Below are positions 53,789-63,740 of a stretch of 64,000 nucleotides of DNA, piece by piece. The stretch lies in NCBI GenBank assembly GCA_000242815.2, contig AHHB01000031.1, positions 45,424 through 109,423 of the forward strand. The letters run 5' to 3'. The notes beneath the pieces were generated by a model. It saw only the letters and a list, made by a program, of their open reading frames with translations. It was not told the DNA's origin and ran no database searches. Made by a program: the position numbers and the translations under genes. Source of the DNA: Janthinobacterium lividum PAMC 25724. Its GTDB lineage: Bacteria; Pseudomonadota; Gammaproteobacteria; Burkholderiales; Burkholderiaceae_D. Every line of letters starts with the position of its first letter. The stretch's first letter is position 1.

Positions 53789-54430
53789 TTACTTGATCGT
53801 CAACAGTTCCCGTTCGCGCACGACACCTGTCTTGTCTAGCGTATAGGCGACCAGCAGCGCGCCGTCGTCGGCGCAAGCATGGCAGCTTTTCATGGGCGTG
53901 GCAAACAGCAGGCGCAAGCCGCCATCGCCGATGGCCGTGCTGCCGACGAACTCGGCCGGAGCAAACGGTACGGCGTCCGGGTGGGTGCTGGCAAACGCGC
54001 GCCAGGCGGGGCTGGCGCGGTCTTGCTCGCGCACCGCGTCTTCGTCGACGTCGATGGCCGCGCCATCGCTGCCAATGAGCAAGCTGCCTTCGTTCGTGTT
54101 GGCGCGGAAAGGATAGGTCACGGTGGCCAGTGCCGCCTTGTCCAGCGGGCGCCAGGCCGAGATGAAGCCCGCCTTGCCTGCCTTGACCAGCATCCTGGCT
54201 GCGGCGACCGCTTGCGGACGCGCGCCGTAGCGCTGCATGCTGCGCAGCAGGCAGACCTCGGGCGCGGCGCTCGATTGCTCGCTGCGGCAGGCCGACAGCG
54301 AGCGTTCCTGCCATACGGCGCGCGCGTCGACAGGGCCCGTCTCCAGTGCAAGAGCCGCTTGCGGGGAGGTCAAGGCGCAGCACGCCAGGACGGCGCAGCG
54401 AATTAGGTGGCGGGAAAAGCGTGTAGACAT
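53789..54430 (-). CDS. Predicted secreted protein of unknown function
   Basis: 213 residues; signal peptide in the first 30 residues (LIRCAVLACCALTSPQAALA). The mature protein has four cysteines (CRSEQ, VCLLRS, KSCHAC) and an FATPMKSCHACADDG motif near the C-terminus, possibly a disulfide or metal site. No family was recognised. No obvious operon partner. Confidence 0.65.
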   Translation of the reverse strand: MSTRFSRHLIRCAVLACCALTSPQAALALETGPVDARAVWQERSLSACRSEQSSAAPEVCLLRSMQRYGARPQAVAAARMLVKAGKAGFISAWRPLDKAALATVTYPFRANTNEGSLLIGSDGAAIDVDEDAVREQDRASPAWRAFASTHPDAVPFAPAEFVGSTAIGDGGLRLLFATPMKSCHACADDGALLVAYTLDKTGVVRERELLTIK

Positions 54431-54582
54431 GGGGAGCTTTCAAGAACGGAAACAGGAGAAGCGTCAATTATAGGACGGCGCCGGCGTGCTGGCCCGCACC
54501 ATCGGCTTGCTTCGGGACACTGTACGACGCGTATTGCGCGCTTTGGCGCCCGGCCAGACGGGTGGGGCTCGTGGTGCGGCTA

Positions 54583-54900
54583 TCAGGACGCAGCGCTAAG
54601 GAAGCGCGCGTCGATGTCTTCGGGCAGCGGTCCCACGGTGACCGTGGTGTGCCAGGCGGAAGGCTTGTCGTTGCCATCAAACAAGGCGATGCGCGTGTGG
54701 ACAAACAGGACCGAATACACGCCAGATTTCACGTCGCGCTGCAAGTCCCAGTGCAGCAGTTCGATCGCTTCACCCAGGCGCGGCAGATGGGCGCCCGTTG
54801 GCAGCTGAATGTTCTGATTGATGAATTCCCTGCTTGGGCCCGGTTCCTTGTGGCGCGGATCGATGTAGCGGAACGAGACACTGGTAGTAATGGTTTGCAT
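54583..54900 (-). CDS. Hypothetical protein, 105 residues
   Basis: ATG at 54900 is preferred; a longer frame to 54987 begins with an arginine-rich, unlikely stretch. No signal peptide or membrane segment. The centre reads YSVLFVHTRIALFDGNDKPSA, predicted beta strands. Function unknown. Confidence 0.55.
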   Translation of the reverse strand: MQTITTSVSFRYIDPRHKEPGPSREFINQNIQLPTGAHLPRLGEAIELLHWDLQRDVKSGVYSVLFVHTRIALFDGNDKPSAWHTTVTVGPLPEDIDARFLSAAS

Positions 54901-55075
54901 GCGCAGCACCTGCTTGGTTAGGTATCCGCTGACAATAGCACGGTACGATGATCGGCGCGTGCGCCGCACGTTGCCAGACGCGCGCATGCGCAGCTATGTT
55001 CGCTAGCAGACGGTGCTTGGCCGATCATTCGCTTAGGCTGGCGCATTGTTCATCCTTGAGATTGCCGGAAACGCC

Positions 55076-56227
55076 ATGATGCATCTATTTTTATCCGAAA
55101 ATCGCGCCGAACTGGAGCGTCGTTGCCGAGACAAAGTTGCCAAGAGGCCTTTGCGATTACCGACCGAGCAACAGTTGCAACATGGCATACCCATCTTTCT
55201 GGACCAGCTGATCCGCACCTTGAAAGCCGAGGAGGCGGGCCTGATGGTGAAGAGCCTGGCTATTTCCGGTCCCGCCGACGGCAATGCGCTGGCGATATCG
55301 GAACTGGCCGATAGCGCCACCACGCACGGCGGGCAATTACTGGCACTTGGCTATTCGGTCAGCCAGGTGGTGCACGATTATGGCGACCTGTGCCAGGCTG
55401 TCAGCGACCTGGCCCTGGCGCTGGGCGAGCAATTCGCCGTCGAGGAATTCAGGACGTTGAACCGTTGCCTCGACAACGGCATTGCCGAAGCCGTCTCCGA
55501 ATTTACCCAGCGGCGCGACGTGCTGATTGCTGACGGGCAGGCTTTGCTGCTGAGCCAGCGCATCGGCTTTTTTGCCCATGAATTGCGCAATCACCTGGGT
55601 ACGGCCAGCCTGGCCGTCGCCGCGATCAAGCAGGGCGGCATGGGCGTGACGGGGGCGACGGGCGCCGTGCTCGACCGCAGTCTCGTCGGTTTGCGTACCC
55701 TGATCGACCGCTCTTTGGCGGAAGTGCGGGTGGATGCGGGACTGACCTTGCAGCGGTCGGTCTTCTTGCTCAGTAATTTTATCAGTGAACTCAGCTATTC
55801 GGCGCAGCTCGAGGCGGACTTGCTGCGCTGCACCTTGGTTGTGGAAGAGGTTGCTCCCTTGCTGCAGCTCGATGCCGACCAGGATTTGCTGTTCTCTGCG
55901 GTGGGGAACTTGCTGCAGAATGCCTTCAAGTTCGGTGCGCCAAATGGCACGGTGGTGCTGCGCGCGTATGCGAGTGGCGAGCGTGTCAAGATCGAAGTAG
56001 AAGACAACGGCGCCGGCCTGGCGCCGCAGGCCGCGCATGACTTGTTCTTGCCGTTTACGCAAGGCGGTGCCAACAAGACGGGACTGGGCCTGGGCCTGTC
56101 GATTGCCCGGCGCAGCGTGGAAGCCAATGCTGGCACCTTGAGTGTGGAAAGTGTGCCTGGTCATGGTTGCATCTTCATCATCGACCTGCCGCAGCGCGCC
56201 GCAGCTGCCGCAGCGCTGGCCATCTAA
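55076..56227 (+). CDS. Soluble histidine kinase with RsbRD-like N-terminal domain
   Basis: 383 residues from ATG at 55076. The N-terminal 150 residues are helical and resemble the RsbRD N-terminal sensor (LLALGYSVSQVVHDYGDLCQA). Phospho-acceptor region FFAHELRNHLGTASLAV has the catalytic His; HATPase motifs are NLLQNAFKF, DNGAGLAPQAA and GANKTGLGLGLSI. No membrane segment. The usual Pro after His is replaced (HELRNHLG), as in some hybrid kinases. No regulator gene is adjacent. Confidence 0.85.
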   Translation: MMHLFLSENRAELERRCRDKVAKRPLRLPTEQQLQHGIPIFLDQLIRTLKAEEAGLMVKSLAISGPADGNALAISELADSATTHGGQLLALGYSVSQVVHDYGDLCQAVSDLALALGEQFAVEEFRTLNRCLDNGIAEAVSEFTQRRDVLIADGQALLLSQRIGFFAHELRNHLGTASLAVAAIKQGGMGVTGATGAVLDRSLVGLRTLIDRSLAEVRVDAGLTLQRSVFLLSNFISELSYSAQLEADLLRCTLVVEEVAPLLQLDADQDLLFSAVGNLLQNAFKFGAPNGTVVLRAYASGERVKIEVEDNGAGLAPQAAHDLFLPFTQGGANKTGLGLGLSIARRSVEANAGTLSVESVPGHGCIFIIDLPQRAAAAAALAI

Positions 56228-56337
56228 GTTGCCATCCGAGCAGATTCGGGCTGGCAGAACACTTGCGGTGCCAGCGTGACGCGATTGCGCAGCCTGGAGC
56301 GGGGGCGGGGCGGCGACTCGCTGGCCATCTTCGAGAT

Positions 56338-57156
56338 CTAGCTTGCGCCCTGTGTCAGCCAGTCGCGTGGCGACAAGCCGGTGCATGCGCGAAAGGCCCG
56401 GGTGAAGGCCGGCTGGCTGCCATAGCCCACTTCCAGCGCGACATCTTGCACCAGCCAGCCTTGCCGTAGCAGCGCCTGGGCGCGCAGCATGCGCTGGCCC
56501 GTCAGGTATTGGGCCGGCGGGCAAGTGATGGCCGCATGGAACTGGCGCGCGAAGCGGCTGCGCGACATGCCGCACAGGCTTGCCAGCGATGCCACCGTCC
56601 AGTGGCGCCCCGGATGCTCGTGCATGGCAGTGATGGCATTGGTGAGGGCGGCGTTGGACTGGTCGAGCAGGCACGCGGCCGACATGAGGCGGTTGGCCAG
56701 CGCATGGCGCAATAGCTGGACGATCAGGACGTCGCACAGACGGTTGAGCACCACTTTTCGCCCCAGTTCGCCACGCTGGGCCTCATCGAACAGCAGTTCG
56801 AGCACGCCAGACATGGCCGGAAGTTGCGCCAGTGGCAGATGCAGGAAGGCCGGCAGACTGTTGAGCATGGCCTCATCGTCGCCGGCCAGATGCACGGTTG
56901 CGCATAGCAGTTGCGCCGTGCAGGCGCCGGTGCGCAGCGCATGCGTATGCGGGCGCGGATAGAAAACCAGCGCGGGCGCATCAATGCGCAGCACGGTGCC
57001 GTCTGCGTGGGCGAAAGTCGCCGGCCCCTCGCGCACCAGGTGCAAATGCCCCCTTCCCGGTTGCGCGGGAAAGTGGTTATTGCCGCAAAACGCCCCCTGG
57101 AAAAAAGTATCGGCTGAAAATCCAAAGCGCAGCAGCAAGGCAGACAATTGATCCAT
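56338..57156 (-). CDS. AraC family regulator with cupin-type N-terminus
   Basis: 272 residues from ATG at 57156; the longer frame to 57216 is unlikely. N-terminal part is a cupin-like effector domain (GHLHLVREGPATFAHADGTV, then FYPRPHTHALRTG). C-terminal HTH pair: SLCGMSRSRFARQFHAAIT and ALEVGYGSQPAFTRAFRACTG. Convergent with the kinase gene. Target unknown; no metabolic genes are next to it. Confidence 0.88.
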   Translation of the reverse strand: MDQLSALLLRFGFSADTFFQGAFCGNNHFPAQPGRGHLHLVREGPATFAHADGTVLRIDAPALVFYPRPHTHALRTGACTAQLLCATVHLAGDDEAMLNSLPAFLHLPLAQLPAMSGVLELLFDEAQRGELGRKVVLNRLCDVLIVQLLRHALANRLMSAACLLDQSNAALTNAITAMHEHPGRHWTVASLASLCGMSRSRFARQFHAAITCPPAQYLTGQRMLRAQALLRQGWLVQDVALEVGYGSQPAFTRAFRACTGLSPRDWLTQGAS

Positions 57157-57264
57157 GGAAGTAAGATAAAGACGATAAGATATAAATTGTATCCCTAAAG
57201 CAACAAAAGTTTCCACATTTTTCGCTATGATGGCGCCTTGATGTTTGTTCTGATATGGAGTATG

Positions 57265-58893
57265 AAAATGGCATTATCCAACTTAAAGATCGGTACCCGC
57301 CTGTATCTGGCCTTCGGCGTCGTCGTCGCTTTGCTGGCCATATTGGTCGCCTCTGCGCAAGCGAATTTTTCCCGCCTGGATGATGCCAATGGACTCAATA
57401 TTCATACCTATGAAGTCATGCGTGAGGCCGATGCCTTGCTCGTAAGCCTGATCAACATCGAGACTGGTGAGCGCGGCTTTGCCCTTACCGGCAAGGATAG
57501 CTCACTGGAGCCGCTGGCAAGTGGTCAGCGCGATTTTGCCGAACATTTGCAAAAAATCCGCGCCTTGACTGCCGACAACCCTGCACAGCTGGACCGACTG
57601 AAGACATTGGAAGGCGCACAGAAGCAATGGCTGGCGACGGCGATCGAGCCCGTGATCGGCTTGCGTCGCGCGGCGGTCGTCGATGGCAGCCTCGACGCCG
57701 TGGTAGCGGCCGAGCAGGCTGGCAAGGGCAAGGCCGCCATGGATGCGATGCGCATTGTACTTGCCGATATCGGCAAGACGGAAAGTATGTTACTCGCGCA
57801 GCGTGCCCTGGATGTGGCTGCCTTGAAATTGCGCACGACGCTGGTCTTGCTGGGCGGCGGCGCGACCGCCGCTTTGCTGGCGTGCATGTTGGCGATCTTG
57901 CTGACTCGCAACATCACCCGTCCGCTGGCCGAGGCGGTGGCGTTGGCCCAGCGTGTGGCGCAGGGCGATCTGAGCAGTGATATCGTCGTGCGTTCGCACG
58001 ATGAAACGGGTCAGCTGATGGCCGCCCTGCGTGACATGAACACGGCGCTGGTCAGCATCGTGGGCGAAGTGCGCGAAGGTACCGATACCATCGCCACTGC
58101 GTCTGCGCAGATCGCTGTCGGGACCATGGACCTGTCATCGCGCACGGAACAGCAGGCCAGTTCGCTGGAAGAAACAGCCTCTTCAATGGAGGAGTTGACT
58201 GCCGCCGTCAAGCAAAATGCGGACAATGCGCTGGCGGCGCGCTCGCTGGCGTCGGCAGCGTCCGCCGTGGCAGTCAAGGGCGGTGCGGTAGTGTCCGAAG
58301 TGGTGCAGACCATGGGTTCGATCAATGATTCCTCGCGCAAGATTGCCGACATCATCGGCGTGATCGACGGTATCGCTTTCCAGACGAATATCCTGGCCCT
58401 GAATGCTGCCGTAGAGGCTGCCCGTGCCGGTGAGCAGGGACGCGGTTTTGCCGTCGTTGCCACCGAAGTGCGCAACTTGGCCCAACGTTCGGCCAGCGCC
58501 GCCAAGGAAATCAAGAGCTTGATCGATGATTCCGTGGACAAGGTGGGTGCGGGCAGCAAGTTGGTCGACCAGGCCGGTGCCACCATGCAAGATGTGGTCG
58601 ATAGTGTGCAGCGCCTGAGCGCCATCATCGGCGATATCACCGATGCGAGCGAAGAGCAGCGTCTCGGCATCGAGCAGGTAAATGAAGCCATCAGTCAAAT
58701 GGACCAGGTGACGCAGCAAAATGCGGCCCTGGTCGAGGAAGCAGCGGCGGCGGCCACTGCGATGCAGGATCAGGCGGCGCAGCTGTCGCACGCCGTGCAA
58801 GTGTTTCGCCTGACGGACGCGCCGCAAAGCGCACAGGCCGGCGCGGCGCGGCCAGCCGGGGATCGCCCCCGAGCCTTGTCCCTGCGCGCCTAG
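57265..58893 (+). CDS. Methyl-accepting chemotaxis protein with CHASE3 sensor
   Basis: 542 residues from ATG at 57265 (GGAG at 7-base spacing; ATG at 57259 is too close). First membrane helix around 9-30, CHASE3 domain ([14 protein letters not shown]), second helix near 190-212, HAMP, then the signalling domain with the conserved tip [18 protein letters not shown] and [18 protein letters not shown]. No C-terminal NWETF pentapeptide; the tail is Ala/Arg-rich. Inner-membrane receptor; ligand unknown. Confidence 0.94.
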   Translation, partial: KMALSNLKIGTRLYLAFGVVVALLAILVASAQANFSRLDDANGLNIHTYEVMREADALLVSLINIETGERGFALTGKDSSLEPLASGQRDFAEHLQKIRALTADNPAQLDRLKTLEGAQKQWLATAIEPVIGLRRAAVVDGSLDAVVAAEQAGKGKAAMDAMRIVLADIGKTESMLLAQRALDVAALKLRTTLVLLGGGATAALLACMLAILLTRNITRPLAEAVALAQRVAQGDLSSDIVVRSHDETGQLMAALRDMNTALVSIVGEVREGTDTIATASAQIAVGTMDLSSRTEQQASSLEETASSMEELTAAVKQNADNALAARSLASAASAVAVKGGAVVSEVVQTMGSINDSSRKIADIIGVIDGIAFQTNILALNAAVEAARAGEQGRGFAVVATEVRNLAQRSASAAKEIKSLIDDSVDKVGAGSKLVDQAGATMQDVVDSVQRLSAIIGDITDASEEQRLGIEQVNEAISQMDQVTQQNAALVEEAAAAATAMQDQAAQLSHAVQVFRLTDAPQSAQAGAARPAGDRPRALSLRA

Positions 58894-59193
58894 GCCGCCG
58901 CATCCTGATCCCCACAGGTCGCGGCATATGGCATTTCCGCACAGATCGTCAAGTAAATGCAGGTATGGCTGGACGAGAATGTTACATATGGGTATTCTGC
59001 GCTTTGATACTTATTTCTACACAGAAAAAGTAAAATGACGGTCCGTGCCAGCGGTAACGCGGCTCGCACGGCCAGGCAAGGTCAGGCATGCAAAGGTGAA
59101 GTCGTCCGCTTGCTGAGCGAAACTGTTGTGTTTCTGCTCGCGACGGTCAGGTAAACAGTGCTGTCATCTTTAAAATAGTAGGAGAGATTGCTC
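58894..59193. other. Intergenic region before the DUF3334 gene
   Basis: No gene seen. AT-rich patches around 58960-59040 and 59160-59185 could carry the promoter. GGAGAG at 59181-59186 is the ribosome site of the next gene. Confidence 0.5.
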
Positions 59194-59883
59194 ATGGATG
59201 CAGAAAAGGATGTTGTGTACGGTACAGAAGATTTGTTAATGAGTTTGTGCAACTCGGTGGTGCGGGTACTCAACGTTGCAACGCAAAGTAAAGTCAATTA
59301 TTCAGGCATGGTGCAGCGCATCACGAAGACCGGCCTCAAGCCGGACATCGGCTGCTTCGTCATGTTCGATGGCGGTTTCACTGGCCTGGTGGTGCTCAAT
59401 TTCGCCGCCGATACGGCGATGGAAATCTACGAGCGCTATATGTTGCACATGGGTATGCCAAAGTCGGAACTGGCCAGTTTCTACACGTCGGACGAAGTGT
59501 CGAACATCATGGGCGAGCTGATGAACCAGATCGTGGGCGACTTTACGGGCAAGGTGCGGCGCGAGCTGCAAACGAACATCACCCAGAGCCAGCCGAAGAT
59601 GCTGGTGCTGAACAAGCAGGTGATGCTCAGCGTGGACACGCCGCTGGACCGTCCGGAAATGCGCCGCGTCACCTTTTACACGGAAAAAAATAACATTTTC
59701 TATCTGGAACTGGCGATCGACCGTACCGAGTTCATCAAGTTGCACGATTTCGACTCGCGTGAAATCGATACCGACGCGCTGATGGAGACGGAATACGCGA
59801 ACCGCGAACGCGACGCAGAGCCGGCAGCAGCCGAACCTGAAGACGACGATAACGCCGACCTGCTCAAGTCCCTGGGCATGTAA
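59194..59883 (+). CDS. DUF3334 / CheX-like protein
   Basis: 229 residues, ATG at 59194 after GGAGAG. The core EVSNIMGELMNQIVGDFTGKV recalls the E-x(3)-N helix pair of CheX/CheC phosphatases, which act on CheY-P. The C-terminus is acidic (AEPEDDDNADLLKSLGM). It follows a chemoreceptor gene by 300 bases, which fits a role in taxis, but dephosphorylation is not proven for DUF3334. Confidence 0.75.
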   Translation: MDAEKDVVYGTEDLLMSLCNSVVRVLNVATQSKVNYSGMVQRITKTGLKPDIGCFVMFDGGFTGLVVLNFAADTAMEIYERYMLHMGMPKSELASFYTSDEVSNIMGELMNQIVGDFTGKVRRELQTNITQSQPKMLVLNKQVMLSVDTPLDRPEMRRVTFYTEKNNIFYLELAIDRTEFIKLHDFDSREIDTDALMETEYANRERDAEPAAAEPEDDDNADLLKSLGM

Positions 59884-59926
59884 AAGCGCGCGCATTGCGC
59901 ATCCCTGGCGGCATGCTTGCCGCCAG

Positions 59927-61114
59927 TTACTGCCGTTGAGTGCCGACAAAGTCTTGCTCACACATACGCCGCTGGTGCCTTTCGCAACGTAGGCGATGCC
60001 TATGAGGCGGCGCCAGCCGCCGCTGCCCAAGTAGGCGCTGACGCGCCTGCCCGCGCACCGCCACCACGTTCAATAGCTGCTTGTCCTGAGATCCCCCCCC
60101 CTCATCCGGCGTTGCTGCATATGTGTCAAGACCAGCCTGGTTATAAACACGTTTAACGAATAATTGTGGCTTTTTTGCCTGCCATTTCTTCATTGCCTGA
60201 ATCGGCGTTTCGTTGTTGAGAGCACGCTGTGGGATGTTGTGGTTATAGATTTTCAGGTAATTGCGTAGTGTTGATTCGAGCTCGGCCCTGGATGCGAAAC
60301 GGGTCTGATTGACGACCTCGCTGATGCGGCCGTTGAAGCGTTCCACCATGCCGTTGGTCTGCGGAGGACGTGGCGGGATCAGGCGATGTTCGATCGCCAG
60401 CTGTCTGCATAGCACGTCAAACGCGTGCTTGCCGCAGGGAATCCGGTCGCCCGTTTCCGGGTCTTTTTTCTTGCTGCTAAAGCGGTCGGTGAACTGGCTG
60501 CCATTGTCGGTGAGCAGCTTGACGATGGTGATCGGACAGGCTTTGTTGAGCTTGATCAGGAAGTCGGTGCTACTACTGTCGGACTGGTCGGCATAGATCT
60601 CCATGAAGACCCAACGCGTGGCGCGGTCGATGGCGACGAACAGGTAACGGCGTTCGGTTTCGTCAGGCATCTGCGGCAAGCACTTGATATCCATATGTAA
60701 AAAGCCGGGCTCGTAGTCCTTGAACGACTTTTTGGTGACGGGCTTATCGGTTTCCCGGGCGGCCAGTTCAAGCAGGCTGGAGACACCATGGCGACGCAGG
60801 CAGCGCCCCAGGGCGGCGCGCGAAAGCGCTGGATTGACGAACTCGCGGGCCACCGCCAGCAGGTCGTCGGTGGGCAGCAGCAGCGTGGTGCGCAGCTCCA
60901 CGACGATCAATTCCTGCGCAGGCGTGAGCGTGGTGTGCATGATACGTGGCCGGTGCGAAAGATCCTCGGCGCTGTCGCGGTTCTGCCATTTGCGGATCGT
61001 CAGACGACTAACGTTGTAGCGCTCAGCCAGTTCCCGTTGAGAGAGCGTCGATTTGCGGATTTAGTCACGGATCAGATGAGTAGTGCGGGCTTGGCTGTGA
61101 AGGGCTTGGCTCAT
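59927..61114 (-). pseudogene. IS481-family transposase with in-frame stop
   Basis: The frame starts at ATG 61114 (SQALHSQARTTHLIRD) and meets TAA at 61061-61063, codon 18, then continues with an HTH (QRELAERYNVSRLTIRKWQN) and DDE core (FLHMDIKCLP; LLTDNGSQFT; PQTNGMVERFNGRI). Restart at the in-frame ATG 60940 would remove the HTH. After AGLDT the frame reads through the IS end into host DNA, with no stop until 59927. Probably inactive. Confidence 0.88.
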
Positions 61115-61150
61115 GGCGCTGGTAGTTGGGTGACAGGATTCAACAGTGTA
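60120..61150 (-). mobile_element. IS481-family element (edges approximate)
   Basis: Outer edges are set from the transposase frame: TGTGTCAAGACCAG near 60123 on one side and TGACAGGATTCAACAG near 61131-61146 on the other. The two ends match only weakly, so the exact repeats and target duplication are not resolved. Confidence 0.6.
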
Positions 61151-61475
61151 CTCAAAAGCAACCTGGCCCTGAAAAATGGCAGGCTGCGAGTTGGAATATG
61201 ATCACCCATATCTAAACAATTACATTGCAAAAAAAATCTCGTTGTTACAAAGAACGCATTTTCTAGTTGATGTTGATGATATATTAAATCAGCCTCGCCG
61301 GTGTCATTTTATCCGAATGAGCCGCTAATTTACTCATGTTTTTGGCTTGCAATGCCCCATAGGTCTTTGATTGAGAAGACTAAAAACTTTGTCAAGTGAA
61401 TAAATTAGCGTCTCCCTAATCGGTAGTGGTTTATGTTCCTATTGAAATAATCAGACTTCAACCAAGGAGAAATCA
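61150..61475. other. AT-rich stretch without gene before the orphan ORF
   Basis: Distinctly lower GC than most of the window; no coding frame seen. AAGGAG at 61464-61469 serves the next gene. Confidence 0.5.
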
Positions 61476-61772
61476 ATGAGCAGCATAACGTTATTTGGAA
61501 GCATACAAAGTAATGGTACAATTGTCTCTGGTTCCGGAAATTTCAGCGTAAAGCGCGAAAGCAACGGCAATTACACAATATTATTCAATACGCCATTTAC
61601 TAATAACCCAGCAATTGTTGGTTCGCAATGGGGTTTTGGTAGCGGTCAAAGCACTTTGGATAACGTCATCTTTTCCACTGTTTCTGGCGGTAGCGCGGAA
61701 GTCCAAACGGGTGATTCAAAAGGTAATTATACTGATCGAAATTTTAGTTTTATTGCAATCGGCAATATTTAA
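61476..61772 (+). CDS. AT-rich orphan gene, beta-sandwich-like protein
   Basis: 98 residues with a good ribosome site (AAGGAG). Composition is rich in Ser, Gly, Asn, Thr and Phe: FSVKRESNGNYTILFNTPFTNN, then PAIVGSQWGF. The pattern of alternating strands with NYTI.F.TPF..NPAIVGSQ recalls small jelly-roll or tail-fibre-type receptor-binding domains. No signal peptide. Low GC compared with surrounding host genes suggests recent transfer. No neighbour explains it. Confidence 0.6.
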   Translation: MSSITLFGSIQSNGTIVSGSGNFSVKRESNGNYTILFNTPFTNNPAIVGSQWGFGSGQSTLDNVIFSTVSGGSAEVQTGDSKGNYTDRNFSFIAIGNI

Positions 61773-62998
61773 TTTCTTCAAGCGTCAACTAGGAGCTGTC
61801 AGTAATTAACGCAGACCATACACCAGAGTAGTTCCCGTCATTTTTGATGGGAGCTATTTTGGGTACCGATTTAAGGGCGGTAGCCGTAAGACCGATCCAA
61901 TTATTCCGCTTACTTCAGCGATATCGTGCTTCCGATGCTGGCATACTGGCTATATCTGCATCGAGGCTGGTTCAAGAACGTATGGCTAAATGGCGGTGCG
62001 CACTGCGTACTTGCGTACTTGCGTACTTGCGTGCTTGGTACGGGGGGCGGTGAAGCCATTACCCGATCAGGAGTGCCGATGGACTGATCCAATATTTCCG
62101 GTGTATTTGCGGTACACAGCAGCGCAGCACCATGATTGAAACTCTTGCTGACGACACCATTGTGTCGCATCCCCGCTGATGTCAACGCTGCGCAGCTAAA
62201 ACTCGTCCTGACAGGTATACGCATGATAGGCTTGCCTTCGGATCCTCATCTGGCTGGCTGCCGGTGTTTCCAGAATGCCTGATGGCATGAGCTGCCGGAT
62301 CACCTCCAATACGATGACCTACAGTTGAAACGCTACTGGTCTGCTGAAACATGTGATTTCTCTCGAGCTGCGCTTCACAGTTACTGAGATTATTGCAATA
62401 AAGGGCAGTGCCAGCCGGATTCGACGCCGTGCAGGCCGAGTATGAACTGGTTCCGTTTACAAGTTTGCCGGCGCCTTACCCTGCTGAGGTAGTGGGCTTT
62501 GATCTCCACGCTTGAACGTCATGATAACGCGCACCAGGCCGAACTGGAGTAAGCATGCGGGCGTGGTCAGATTCGGTGTCGCTGCTGAATGATTTCAGCG
62601 GCAGTCTGCTTGGATTCACGCCGCACATATGCAGCTTTTTGTGCACACCATTGGGAGGGCCGTAAAAAACGGGCTAAACCCACCGACGTAGCAATGATCC
62701 AGGGGACTCCAGCCGCAACACACTGCAGCGCCTGCTGTGGGCGGGTGGTGGCACTGTAGCAGCGATACTTAGCTTGCGACTGGTGATGTCAGATTATTTG
62801 GATTTGCCAGCGGGATTGGAGGGAATCGACTGACGCCCTTATCATGAAGATAGCTTCGGTAAGTGTCAAGATAGTTGTCACGCAAGTGCGGTTTAGAATG
62901 CGTCGTTTCAGTCCTTTCCTCAGCAGGTCATGCGGCGTGGCGCTGGTCAAGTTTGGACGACGGGTTAAGCCAAACCTCATCGGCCACCTGCCACGCGC
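61773..62998. other. About 1.2 kb without recognisable genes
   Basis: Frames of 60-200 residues exist on both strands (such as 61910-62224 and 62789-63388, minus) but show no family resemblance, ribosome site or codon pattern like the host genes. Probably decayed mobile DNA. It contains one short tandem repeat. Confidence 0.6.
62004..62035. repeat. Tandem repeat of TGCGTACT
   Basis: Three exact copies (62004-62027) and a fourth with one change (TGCGTGCT, 62028-62035). Non-coding. Confidence 0.85.
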
Positions 62999-63343
62999 GT
63001 GGCGGCCGTTTCCAGCGCAACGGATGGCGCTCCCGCGCCTGCGCGTAGACCTCGCGCCGCTGCCGCAGAACGGCGTTGGCAATGCCGCTGTGGCGCTGCG
63101 CTGGCGCAAGAGCAGGGCGTCAGCGCTGAACTGCGCACTTCGATCGCCGAGCAAAACCGCGCTATCGAGGGCATGGCCAAGGCCACCTTGGTAGCGCAGG
63201 AACGCGGCGCGGCGGCGCAGGCAGCGGCCGTTGCCAAGGGCAAGAAGTACGACGCAGCCCTGGCGCAGATCGCTGGTGCGCGCGCAAATACCTGCGACGA
63301 GGCTATGCCGGCCGTCAGGCTGCTGCTGGAGGGCGTGCGATGA
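62999..63343 (+). pseudogene. Inner-membrane spanin-like remnant (Rz-type)
   Basis: From about 63090 the frame is a coiled-coil protein (AQEQGVSAELRTSIAEQNRAI, shown only in part) ending NTCDEAMPAVRLLLEGV. This fits the C-terminal part of an Rz-type i-spanin. The N-terminal membrane helix is missing; the first 30 residues are unrelated. Its stop overlaps the start of the lipoprotein gene (ATGA), as in true Rz/Rz1 pairs. Relic of a prophage lysis cassette. Confidence 0.55.
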
Positions 63344-63582
63344 AATGGATGCTTGTATTGCTGCTGGCCGGCTGCGGCAGCGCGCCACCTGTACCGCAGC
63401 GGTTCGAAGTTCCCGTCTTTACGCCATGTGTAAAGGTGGTGCCGCAGCGCCCGACCTACGAGTTCGACCAGCTGGCGCCAGCGGCAACGGATGGCGAGAT
63501 CGTACTGGCGCTGGCGCGGGACTGGCTGCGTGGGCGGAAATATGAGGGTGAGTTGACGGCGGTTATTTCGGGCTGTCGATAA
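63340..63582 (+). CDS. Outer-membrane spanin-like lipoprotein (Rz1-type)
   Basis: 80 residues. Lipobox LLLAGC with the acceptor Cys at position 12 (MKWMLVLLLAGCG), then Pro-rich PPVPQRFEVPV, as in Rz1 o-spanins. The start overlaps the upstream spanin-like frame. In phages the pair fuses the two membranes at lysis. The partner is truncated, so the pair is probably inactive. Confidence 0.65.
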   Translation: MKWMLVLLLAGCGSAPPVPQRFEVPVFTPCVKVVPQRPTYEFDQLAPAATDGEIVLALARDWLRGRKYEGELTAVISGCR

Positions 63583-63740
63583 TGCCGACTTTGGTGGGCC
63601 CGCTATTTTGCGCAAGCCTTGATTTCACTTGGCGCCTGAGCCGCATTTGCAGTTATGCGCCGCATTGATGCTGGCCCGCCGCTGTCATGCCGGCAATCTG
63701 CCACATTTGATATTTGAATAGAAGCTGGTGGAGTATCTAA

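Noticed and set aside
53631..53790. Short minus frame with VIVGELLAGLLVLEIYVLEPP
   Set aside because: Hydrophobic and protein-like, but no convincing start or ribosome site; might be a gene relic, not enough support.
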